64,000 nt of DNA from Clostridiaceae bacterium (GTDB lineage Bacteria; Bacillota; Clostridia; Lachnospirales; Lachnospiraceae), in contig QXWR01000021.1 of the NCBI GenBank assembly GCA_009911065.1, forward strand, positions 1-64,000. The letters run 5' to 3'. The notes under the pieces were generated by a model, which saw only the letters and a program-made list of their open reading frames with translations, ran no database searches and was not told the DNA's origin. Below are positions 51,096 through 59,041 of this stretch, in pieces. A program made the translations under genes and the position numbers. Positions within the stretch are counted from its first letter, which is position 1. Each line of letters opens with the position of its first letter.

Positions 51096-51587
51096 ATGGC
51101 TTACGTGACCATTACCAAGGACTTGACCGAGGTGAAGGACAAAGTAGCCTTCGGCCTTACCAGGCGGCAGATGATCTGTTTCTCCCTGGGCGGCCTTTTG
51201 GGAGCCGGGGGATATTTTCTTACCCGCCACTCCCTGGGGAATGATGTCGCCCTGTTGCTTCTGATTGCCCTGGCAGCCCCCTTTATGCTGCTGGGGCTGT
51301 ATGAGAAAAACGGGCAGCCTCTGGAAAAGATTTTAAGGAATATCATTCGTGTCCGGTTTCTGGCCCCGGCGGTCAGGCCGTACCAGACCAACAACCGCCT
51401 TGCCGCTTTAGAACGGCAGGAACGCTATGAAAAGGAGGTAAAGCAGTTTGTTTCCATTCCGAACAAGACCACAAAAGGCAAGCGCCGTGGGCTGGGAACA
51501 TCTCATTATCCGCCCCGAAACCAGGCTCTCCCCCGCCGACAGACGGCGGGTGGAAAAGGCCGTAAAGCGGGCGAAACGGGAAGGTAA
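51096..51587 (+). CDS. prgI: PrgI-family membrane protein
   Basis: The 163-residue protein has the PrgI pattern: TITKDLTEVKDKVAFGLTRRQMICFSLGGLLGAGGYFLTRHSLGNDVALLLLIALAAPFMLLGLYEKNGQPLEKILRN, with two membrane helices. It is a VirB3-like partner of the VirB4 ATPase. Its last 47 codons overlap the VirB4 frame, and that tail (KGKRRGLGTSHYPPRNQALPRR) is basic and low in structure. AAAGGAGG precedes ATG 51096. Confidence 0.88.
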   Translation: MAYVTITKDLTEVKDKVAFGLTRRQMICFSLGGLLGAGGYFLTRHSLGNDVALLLLIALAAPFMLLGLYEKNGQPLEKILRNIIRVRFLAPAVRPYQTNNRLAALERQERYEKEVKQFVSIPNKTTKGKRRGLGTSHYPPRNQALPRRQTAGGKGRKAGETGR

Positions 51588-53880
51588 GATCGCCCGGACT
51601 GCCCAGCAGACCATTCCCTATGAGGAAATGTACCAGGACGGCGTCTGCCGCATTACTGACCGGCTTTACAGCAAAAGCGTGGTGTGTGAGGACATCAACT
51701 ACGCCAAGGCTTCTGACGATGAAAAAGCGGTATTGTTTGAACTTTACTGCAAGCTGGTCAATTATTTCGGCCCCTCCGTGGGGTTTGAGTTGTCCGTTGT
51801 CTGCTACCCGGCGGACATGGTGGAATACCGGAAAATGCTGGCCATTACTCTCCAGGGGGATTCTTTTGATGAAATCCGTAAGGAGTACAGCGATATGCTC
51901 ATTGGCCAGGTTTCCAGGAACCGGTATGAGAGGCGTATCTGCCTGACTTATACCATTGAGGCGGAGGGCGTTAAGCAGGCACGTTCCCGCCTTGGGCAGA
52001 TTGACAGTGACGTGGTGAGCCATTTCCATGCCCTCATGGTAACGGCCCGCCCCATGGACGGGTATGAGCGTCTGGCCCTGCTCCACAAATGCCTGCACTT
52101 GGAGGAGGGGAGGAAGTTCCGGTTTAACTGGGATTCCTTAAACGGCACCGGCCTTTCCAGCAAGGACTATATCGCTCCCAGTTCCTTCTTTTTCGGGGAC
52201 GGGCGGTATTTTCGTACCGGCGCTTCTTTCGGCGCTGTTTCTTTTTTACAGATACAAGCCACCAAGTTATATGACACCCTGCTCAACAGCATTTTAGACC
52301 TGGAGGGCAGCCAGATTGTCAGTATCCACGCCAAGGCTCTTGATCAGAACGCCGCCTTAAAAGCGGTGAAGCGGAAATTAAGCGATCTGGACAAGGCAAA
52401 GATTGACGAGCAGAAACGGGCCGTGCGCTCCGGGTTTGACATGGATATCCTGCCCCCTGACCTTGTGACTTTTGGCAGAGAGGCCCAGAAATTATTGGAG
52501 GACTTACAGAACCATGATGAAAAAATGTTTATGGTCACAATCCTCATTGTCCACATGGCCTCCAGCCGCCAGAAGCTGGAAAACCTGGTTTACTCGGCGG
52601 ACGGGATTACCAACACCCAGAACTGTGACTTAATCCGTCTGGATTACCAGCAGGAGCAGGGCTTTCTATCCGCCCTCCCTATTGGGATTAACCAGGTGGA
52701 GATCCAGCGGGGGCTGACCACCAGCGGCACGGCTATTTTCCTGCCATTTCGGGCCTGTGAGGTATTCCAGAAGGGCGGGGTTTATTACGGGTTAAACGCC
52801 ACCACGGGGCGCATGATACTGGCTGACCGCAAGAAACTGAAATGCCCCAACGGGGTGGTGCTGGGAACCCCCGGCTCCGGCAAGTCCTTTAGCTGCAAGA
52901 GGGAGGCGACGGACGTGTACCTGCACACCGATGACGACCTGCTGTTTTTAGACCCGGAGCATGAGTACCTTTCCCTCTGCCAGCAGCTTTCCGGCCAGAT
53001 TATCCGGCTGGCCCCGGACAGCGGCGATTACATCAACCCCCTGGACGTGGACTTGTCTGTGGATACGGGGGAGAACCCGCTGCTCATGAAGGCGGATTTT
53101 ATTATGTCCTTCTGTGAATTGATTTTATCCGCCTCCCAGGGCGGCTTAAAGCCCATAGAGAAATCGGTGATCGACCGGTGTATCCCCAAGGTTTACCGGG
53201 AGTATTTAAAAAAGCCCAGGCCGGAACGTATGCCGGTGCTTGGGGATTTGTACCAGTGCCTGCGCTCCCAGGAGGAAGGCCAGGCCCAGGAACTGGCCAC
53301 GGCCCTGGAGTTGTATGTGTCCGGCTCCCTTTCTTATTTAAACCACCAGACCAATGTGAACATCAACAACCGGGTAGTCTGCTATGACATCAGCGCCCTG
53401 GGGCAGAACTTAAAAAAGCCGGGTATGCTGACGGTGCAAAACAACATCTGGCAGCGAACCACCATAAACCGCTACGCCGGGAAAACCACCCGTATCTACT
53501 TAGACGAGTTCCACCTTTTATTAAAGGAACCCCAGACAGCGGCCTACACAGCGGAGATTTACAAGCGTTTCCGCAAGTGGAACGGTATTCCCACGGCTTT
53601 GACCCAGAACGTGAAAGACCTTTTGGACAGCCCGGAGATTGAGAATATCCTGGAAAACAGCGACTTTATCTTAATGCTGAACCAGGCGGCCAGCGACCGG
53701 AATATCCTTGCCCAGAGGCTGGGGATCTCGCCCCAGGAACTGACTCATATCACCAACAGCGGGGCCGGGGAAGGGCTTTTGTTCTTCGGGGACAAGATCA
53801 TTCCTTTTATTGATAAGTTCCCCACGGACACCAAACTGTACCAGGTCATGACCACCAAGCCCGCCGATCTTACGGAGTAA
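51448..53880 (+). CDS. virB4: VirB4-like conjugal transfer ATPase (CD1110 family)
   Basis: The 810-residue motor ATPase powers assembly and substrate movement. Walker A LGTPGSGKSFSCKRE is at about residue 470-484, and Walker B-type LLFLDPEHEYLSLC and TRIYLDEFHLLL follow, then TALTQNVKDLLDSPEIENILENSDFILMLNQ. The start is TTG 51448, with AGGAGG 8 bases upstream (51434-51439). This makes a 140-base overlap with prgI in a different frame. It is full length for the family. Confidence 0.93.
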   Translation: MFPFRTRPQKASAVGWEHLIIRPETRLSPADRRRVEKAVKRAKREGKIARTAQQTIPYEEMYQDGVCRITDRLYSKSVVCEDINYAKASDDEKAVLFELYCKLVNYFGPSVGFELSVVCYPADMVEYRKMLAITLQGDSFDEIRKEYSDMLIGQVSRNRYERRICLTYTIEAEGVKQARSRLGQIDSDVVSHFHALMVTARPMDGYERLALLHKCLHLEEGRKFRFNWDSLNGTGLSSKDYIAPSSFFFGDGRYFRTGASFGAVSFLQIQATKLYDTLLNSILDLEGSQIVSIHAKALDQNAALKAVKRKLSDLDKAKIDEQKRAVRSGFDMDILPPDLVTFGREAQKLLEDLQNHDEKMFMVTILIVHMASSRQKLENLVYSADGITNTQNCDLIRLDYQQEQGFLSALPIGINQVEIQRGLTTSGTAIFLPFRACEVFQKGGVYYGLNATTGRMILADRKKLKCPNGVVLGTPGSGKSFSCKREATDVYLHTDDDLLFLDPEHEYLSLCQQLSGQIIRLAPDSGDYINPLDVDLSVDTGENPLLMKADFIMSFCELILSASQGGLKPIEKSVIDRCIPKVYREYLKKPRPERMPVLGDLYQCLRSQEEGQAQELATALELYVSGSLSYLNHQTNVNINNRVVCYDISALGQNLKKPGMLTVQNNIWQRTTINRYAGKTTRIYLDEFHLLLKEPQTAAYTAEIYKRFRKWNGIPTALTQNVKDLLDSPEIENILENSDFILMLNQAASDRNILAQRLGISPQELTHITNSGAGEGLLFFGDKIIPFIDKFPTDTKLYQVMTTKPADLTE

Positions 53881-53890
53881 GGGGGCTGCC

Positions 53891-55618
53891 ATGAAACGAA
53901 AAGCGAACATCTATGACACGGACGATGTGGAGCGCAGCAAACGGCTTTTGTTCAGCCCGGAGGAACGGGCGGCCCGTGCCCAGCACAAGGCGGAAATCCT
54001 GGGAACCAAGCTGGAACGGGCAAAAAAGAAAATCCCCAAAAAGAAAAAGCTGCGGCTGAAAAAGGAACTTGACCCCCAAAAAAGCAGGATGAAGCACACC
54101 CTCCGGTTTGAGGAAACGGAAAAGCGGCGGGGGAAGGAGGCTCTGCCAAAGAAGGCGGCACGGCGTTTGGCCCAGAGCGCCGGCGCTAATCTTCACGCCA
54201 AAGTCTACCAGGCGGAGGAGGAAAACGTGGGAACCAAGGCGGCCCACCGGACGGAACTGGCCGGGGAGGGAACCGCCGCCCTTGCCGCCCAAAGGGTGCG
54301 AAATTATCACCAAAACGTCCCTTATAAGCGGATGGAAAAGCTGAAAATCAAGGCGGATAAGGCCAATGTCAGTGCCGCCTACCGTGCCGCCCTCCGGGAC
54401 AACCCAGAATTACGGAAAGGGGGAATCAAAGGGTTTGTCCAAAAACAGAAAATCAAGCGGCAGTATGCGAAAGATTACCGGAAGGCGAAAAAAGCCAGGA
54501 AGCAGGGCGTGTCCGCTGCCGGGAAAGCAAAGGACATTGCCGGCTCCATAGGGCGGGCAGCTTTAAACATCGCAAAAAAGCACAAGGGCGGCCTGGTGAT
54601 CGTTGGCCTTGGGGCGGCCCTGCTTGTTATGGTGGGTTCCTCCCTTTCCTCCTGCTCCATGATGATGGAGGGAGCCATAAGCGCCGCCCTGGGCACGTCC
54701 TACACGTCCGAAGACCCGGACATTATCCAGACGGAGGCGGATTTTGCCGCACTGGAAACCGATCTGCAAAACCAGTTGTCGAATATTGAGGGCACTTACC
54801 CCGGCTTTGACGAGTACCGCTATGACGTGGACAGTATTGGCCACAATCCCAATGAACTGATCTCCTACCTGACGGCCAGGTATGACGCTTTTACCCCTGG
54901 CCAGGTGGGGACGGAATTACAGAGGCTTTTTGATCTGCAGTACAGCCTTACCACTTGTGAGGTGATTGAGATCCGGACACGAACTGTCACCCACACGGAT
55001 TCGGAAACCGGGGACACCTGGGAGGAAGATGAGGAATATGAGTACAAGATTCTCTATGTGACCCTGCAAAATAAAGGAACCGGCACGGTAGCTATGGGAG
55101 AACTGACGGCGGAGCAAAAGGAACGGTACACGGCAATCCTCTCCTTAAAGGGCAACAAGCCGGATTTGTTTGGAAATGATATTTACGCCAATGAAAGCGC
55201 CGGGGAGGATTACGACATTCCGGGGGAGGCTCTGGCTGACCCGGAGTTTGCGGCCCTTATCCGGGAGGCGGAGAAATACCTGGGATTCCCCTACGTCTGG
55301 GGAGGTTCCAGCCCAAGTACCAGCTTTGATTGCAGCGGCTTCGTGTGCTACGTCTACACCCACAGCGGCGTCCACAACCTGCCACGCACCACGGCCCAGG
55401 GCATTTATAACCAGTGCGCCCATATCCCAAAATCCGAGGCCAGGCCAGGGGACATCATCTTCTTTACCGGCACGTACAACTCGCCGGGGCCGGTGAGCCA
55501 TATAGGGATCTATGTGGGGGAAAACCGCATGATTCACTGTGGTTCCCCAATCCAATACGCCCGGACGGACAGCCCCTACTGGACAGCCCATTACTACGCC
55601 ATGGGCAGGCTCCAGTAA
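53891..55618 (+). CDS. NlpC/P60 cell-wall hydrolase (CD1108 family)
   Basis: The 575-residue protein would open peptidoglycan for the conjugation channel. It has a long Lys/Arg-rich cytoplasmic N-terminal part (about residues 1-225), a membrane segment (GGLVIVGLGAALLVMVGSSLSS, near 233-255), and a C-terminal NlpC/P60 domain. That domain contains AEKYLGFPYVWGGSSPSTSFDCSGFVCYVY (catalytic Cys near 481), PVSHIGIYVGENRMIHCG (His near 537) and a third residue after. It follows VirB4 by 10 bases. GGGGG-type ribosome site, ATG 53891. Confidence 0.9.
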   Translation: MKRKANIYDTDDVERSKRLLFSPEERAARAQHKAEILGTKLERAKKKIPKKKKLRLKKELDPQKSRMKHTLRFEETEKRRGKEALPKKAARRLAQSAGANLHAKVYQAEEENVGTKAAHRTELAGEGTAALAAQRVRNYHQNVPYKRMEKLKIKADKANVSAAYRAALRDNPELRKGGIKGFVQKQKIKRQYAKDYRKAKKARKQGVSAAGKAKDIAGSIGRAALNIAKKHKGGLVIVGLGAALLVMVGSSLSSCSMMMEGAISAALGTSYTSEDPDIIQTEADFAALETDLQNQLSNIEGTYPGFDEYRYDVDSIGHNPNELISYLTARYDAFTPGQVGTELQRLFDLQYSLTTCEVIEIRTRTVTHTDSETGDTWEEDEEYEYKILYVTLQNKGTGTVAMGELTAEQKERYTAILSLKGNKPDLFGNDIYANESAGEDYDIPGEALADPEFAALIREAEKYLGFPYVWGGSSPSTSFDCSGFVCYVYTHSGVHNLPRTTAQGIYNQCAHIPKSEARPGDIIFFTGTYNSPGPVSHIGIYVGENRMIHCGSPIQYARTDSPYWTAHYYAMGRLQ

Positions 55619-55628
55619 GGAAAAAGGA

Positions 55629-56852
55629 TTGAGGATCGGATTGATTGATGTGGATGGCCACCGCTGGCCAAATCTATGCCTGATGAAACTCTCGGCCTAC
55701 CACAAGGGCCGGGGTGACACCGTGGAATGGCATAGGGAAAGCCGGCGTTATGACCTGGTTTACATGAGCCGTGTCTTTACGGACAGCTACTCCAAGGATT
55801 TTACGGGGATAATCCACGCCGACCGCATTGTGCGGGGAGGCACGGGCTATGACCTGGACAACCGGCTTCCGGAGGAGGTGGAACACACCTGCCCGGATTA
55901 CGCCCTCTATCCCCAGTTTGCCGACACCGCCTACGGCTTTTTGTCACGGGGCTGCCCCCGTGGGTGCGGTTTCTGTATCGTGGGGAAAAAGGAGGGGTTA
56001 AGGAGTGTGGCGGTGGCTGACCTCTCGGAATTCTGGCGTGGGCATAAGGAGATCAAGCTGCTGGACGCCAACCTTTTGGCCTGCCCGGACTGGGAACGGC
56101 TCCTTGCCCAGCTTGCGGACAGCGGGGCCACGGTGGACTTTACCCAGGGGCTGGACGTGCGGCTTATGACCCCCAAAAAGGCGGCCATGCTCAACCGGGT
56201 CAGGACAAAAATGCTGCATTTCGCCTGGGACAACCCGGAAGACGACCTGACCCCGTATTTCAAACAGTTCGCCCAGATGACCGCCGTTAAGGACTGCCGG
56301 AAGCGCCGGGTTTACGTGCTGACGAATTACGGGAGCAGCCATGAGCAGGATTTATACCGGATTTACACCCTACGGGACATGGGGTACGACCCTTACGTGA
56401 TGATCTATGAGAAGGCCACCGCCCCGCCCATTACCAGGCGGCTCCAGCGGTGGGTGAACAACAAGCGTTTGTTCTGGGCTATTGGGGATTTCAATGATTA
56501 TGACCCGGACTGGCGGAAACGTAACGCCCCGGCAGCAGAGCGTTCTGGAAAGGAAAACAGAAAAAGGAGGATTTACGATTTGAATTCGAGCAATAAGCTT
56601 CAGAAAGTCCTGACAGAGATCAGCAGGACAAAGGAAAAGATCACCGCCCAGCAGACCCGGCTTCGGGAACTGGAACAGCAAAAGATTGAACTGGAAAACG
56701 TGGAAATCGTCGGCATGGTTCGTGGGCTTAGTGTGGCCCCGGAGGAACTGGCGGCGTTTATCAAGGCGTTCCGTGGCTCAAAAGCCGGGGCGCCTATTTT
56801 CATGGAGAGGGAGGAGAATGAGAATGATGGACTGGAACAGAAAACGGAATAA
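55629..56852 (+). CDS. Radical SAM protein fused in frame to DUF4315
   Basis: The 407-residue product has a radical SAM core. RGCPRGCGFCIVG gives Cys109, Cys113 and Cys116, the C-x3-C-x2-C that holds a 4Fe-4S cluster. Upstream it begins LRIGLIDVDGHRWPNLCLMKLSAYHKGRGD, like B12-binding/MiaB-type radical SAM starts, and it ends NNKRLFWAIGDFNDYDPDW. The start is TTG 55629, after AAGGAAAAAGG. The last 90 residues match DUF4315, which is normally a separate gene; no stop separates them. It could modify a peptide, RNA or metabolite. Confidence 0.75.
   Translation: MRIGLIDVDGHRWPNLCLMKLSAYHKGRGDTVEWHRESRRYDLVYMSRVFTDSYSKDFTGIIHADRIVRGGTGYDLDNRLPEEVEHTCPDYALYPQFADTAYGFLSRGCPRGCGFCIVGKKEGLRSVAVADLSEFWRGHKEIKLLDANLLACPDWERLLAQLADSGATVDFTQGLDVRLMTPKKAAMLNRVRTKMLHFAWDNPEDDLTPYFKQFAQMTAVKDCRKRRVYVLTNYGSSHEQDLYRIYTLRDMGYDPYVMIYEKATAPPITRRLQRWVNNKRLFWAIGDFNDYDPDWRKRNAPAAERSGKENRKRRIYDLNSSNKLQKVLTEISRTKEKITAQQTRLRELEQQKIELENVEIVGMVRGLSVAPEELAAFIKAFRGSKAGAPIFMEREENENDGLEQKTE
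56580..56852 (+). CDS. DUF4315 coiled-coil protein with internal start
   Basis: This lies inside the C-terminal end of the radical SAM frame. A strong AAAAAGGAGG (56561-56570) precedes TTG 56580 by 9 bases and would give the normal-size DUF4315 protein of 90 residues: NSSNKLQKVLTEISRTKEKITAQQTRLRELEQQKIELENVEIVGMVRGLSVAPEELAAFIKAF. It may be made alone and also as the tail of the fused radical SAM protein. It overlaps the DUF4366 gene by 29 bases. Confidence 0.7.
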   Translation: MNSSNKLQKVLTEISRTKEKITAQQTRLRELEQQKIELENVEIVGMVRGLSVAPEELAAFIKAFRGSKAGAPIFMEREENENDGLEQKTE

Positions 56853-58866
56853 GAGGCTCACCGGGACGGCCTGCCTGCTGCTCTCTCTGTTTCTTTTCGC
56901 CGTGCCGCTTCTTGGCATGGCGGCGGAAAATACGGGTTCCGAGGACAGCGCCGGTGTCTGCGTCTGTGACAGCTTATGCACGGCGGAGGCTTTCAACCAG
57001 GAGTGTCCGGTATGCCGGGAAAACGCCGAAAGCTGCACGGGGCAGGCGGCAGCGGAGGAGGAAACGCCACAAAAGCCGCCCTGCTTTTGCGAGAAGCGTT
57101 GTACCAAGAACAGCCACAATACCCAGTGCCCGGCCTGCGCCGCCGACATGGATCTGTGTATTGCCCCGGAGGTTGAGGAGCCGCCCGCTGCCTGCTCCTG
57201 CGCTGAAAAATGCTGGGAGGGTTTCGTCAATCCGGAGTGCGCCCTTTGCCAGACTGACCGGACACAGTGTACCGGCAAAGAGCCGGAGAAGCCGTCAGAA
57301 TCGGAGAAGCCGTCAGAACCGGAAAAACCGTCAGAATCAGAGAAACCGTCAGCCGAGCCGGAGAAATGCGTTTGCAAAGAAAAATGCGCCGCCGGTGCGG
57401 TCAATACGGACTGCCCGCTCTGCAAAAACGACCAGACAAAATGTACCGGCCAGGAACCGGCAACCCCTAAGTTTACCATTTCCATTCTCTCCCCGGACGG
57501 CTGGCACACCAGGAAAGCCAAGGTGACAATCCGGGTCAGGGACGTAAACGGAACCGGTTGGGAAACCGTGGAGGCGAAGATCAACAGCGGCGGCAGCTGG
57601 GTGGACTTGACGGACGACCTGGCGGAGAAGGAGAAAACCGCCGTGGAGATTTCGGAGAACTGCACCATTTATGTGACTGTCACCGACAAGAATGGGAAGA
57701 CCCACACCAAGAACCGGTACATAGAAGTCTTTGACCGGGAGGCCCCCACTGTCCGGGCCGGGATTGACGGGGAACTTCTGCGGGTGGAGGCCAGTGACGA
57801 CCTTTCCGGCGTGGATCAGGTGTATGTGTGCGGAAATGCCTTTTCCGATTTGAACAATGGCACTCTGGACGTGCGGCTGAAGGATTACGCCGACAATTAC
57901 CAGCAGATCACCATTCAGGCCACGGACAACGCCGGCAACAAAAGCAGCATGACCCAGATGAGAAACCCCTACTATGAGGAACCGGGAAAAGAAACCGGGG
58001 CAGATTCCGGAAGCGCCGCCAACCCCACGGCCCAGGCCCCAGCAGCCCAGAACCCGGCTGCGTCACCGGCTGCTCCGGGGACGGCTGCCTCCGGTGGCGG
58101 AACCGCTGTCCCTGGCGGCCAGAAAGGGAACGGTTCTGTATCCGGGCAATCGGAAAAGCCCGGTGGTTCCGGCCAGACCTTAAAGGAAGATACAGAGGAA
58201 AAAGACCCTTCTGCGGTAAATCCCACGGCTATGGAAGAAAAGGAGGACAACCCGTTTACCCCGGAAGGCAGCGCTACGGTGGTGGACAACGCCACGGACA
58301 GCCAGGGCAAGGAGTTTTACACCATTATGACGCCGGACGAAAACGTGTTTTACCTGGTCATTGACAAGCAGCGTGACAGCGAGAACGTCTATTTCCTCAA
58401 TGCCGTGACGGAAAGCGATCTCATGGCCCTGGCGCAAAAGGACACCCAGAACCAGGCCGCTGTCACCGCCACAGAACCGGAGAAACCGCCGGAGGAAACA
58501 GAGCCAGTGACCGAACCGCCGGCACAGCCGGAGGAACCAAAGGAGGATGAGCCGGAACCGCCCGCACCAAAAAGCAATAACGGCATTTTGTTCCTTGCCC
58601 TGGTGGTCGCCCTTGCCGCTGGCGGCCTTGGCTACTATTTTAAGGTTTACAGGCCCAAACATGAACTGGACGACGCCGAGGATATTGACGAGTTTGATTT
58701 TGAGGGGCCAGAGGAGCCTATGGTCAATGAGGATATGGCGCAGCCCTTTGGGGAGGAGCCGGAAACACGGGATATTTCCGAGGAAGAAGAAGCCGAACAG
58801 CGCCGGCTCTACGAGGAAGATAGCGAGGACATTCCCATAGAGGGTGACGATGACCTTGTTTTCTGA
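56824..58866 (+). CDS. DUF4366 (CD1107 family) surface protein with Cys-rich repeats
   Basis: The 680-residue protein has a signal peptide (KRLTGTACLLLSLFLFAVPLLGMAAE). Four Cys-rich repeats follow in residues about 46-225, each C-x-C-x3-C-x8-C-x2-C-x6-C (CVCDSLC...CPVCRENAESC), with Glu/Pro/Ser-rich linkers (SEKPSEPEKPSE). Then an Ig-like/transglutaminase-like beta region (KFTISILSPDGWHTRKAKVTIRVRD), a Pro/Ala linker, the DUF4366 core (DNATDSQGKEFYTIMTPDENVFYLVIDKQ), a membrane helix (NGILFLALVVALAAGGLGYYF) and an acidic tail. ATG 56824 follows GGAGG. Confidence 0.85.
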   Translation: MMDWNRKRNKRLTGTACLLLSLFLFAVPLLGMAAENTGSEDSAGVCVCDSLCTAEAFNQECPVCRENAESCTGQAAAEEETPQKPPCFCEKRCTKNSHNTQCPACAADMDLCIAPEVEEPPAACSCAEKCWEGFVNPECALCQTDRTQCTGKEPEKPSESEKPSEPEKPSESEKPSAEPEKCVCKEKCAAGAVNTDCPLCKNDQTKCTGQEPATPKFTISILSPDGWHTRKAKVTIRVRDVNGTGWETVEAKINSGGSWVDLTDDLAEKEKTAVEISENCTIYVTVTDKNGKTHTKNRYIEVFDREAPTVRAGIDGELLRVEASDDLSGVDQVYVCGNAFSDLNNGTLDVRLKDYADNYQQITIQATDNAGNKSSMTQMRNPYYEEPGKETGADSGSAANPTAQAPAAQNPAASPAAPGTAASGGGTAVPGGQKGNGSVSGQSEKPGGSGQTLKEDTEEKDPSAVNPTAMEEKEDNPFTPEGSATVVDNATDSQGKEFYTIMTPDENVFYLVIDKQRDSENVYFLNAVTESDLMALAQKDTQNQAAVTATEPEKPPEETEPVTEPPAQPEEPKEDEPEPPAPKSNNGILFLALVVALAAGGLGYYFKVYRPKHELDDAEDIDEFDFEGPEEPMVNEDMAQPFGEEPETRDISEEEEAEQRRLYEEDSEDIPIEGDDDLVF

Positions 58867-59041
58867 CAACCCCGGACTGGAGCGCATGATGACGCAGAAG
58901 CCCACGGGTGGGCGTGTGAGAAGGGGAAACCCCTCTGCCGCCCAGGATTCCCCCTGCCATGACTGTAGTTATGGCAGGGGGCGGCGCTGTGTGGGGATTT
59001 GCTATCGGGAACTGATGAACGGAAGGAGGAAGAAACATTGA
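58850..59041 (+). CDS. Small Cys-containing protein, 63 residues
   Basis: The frame overlaps the DUF4366 stop and the topoisomerase start (its TGA is at 59039-59041). The product (MTLFSDNPGLERMMTQKPTGGRVRRGN...CHDCSYGRGRRCVGICYREL) has a C-x2-C and C-x4-C pattern, a possible zinc site. I recall similar small proteins at this location in such elements, without a function. The start could be GTG 58844 or ATG 58850, both close to GAGGG. Confidence 0.65.
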   Translation: MTLFSDNPGLERMMTQKPTGGRVRRGNPSAAQDSPCHDCSYGRGRRCVGICYRELMNGRRKKH

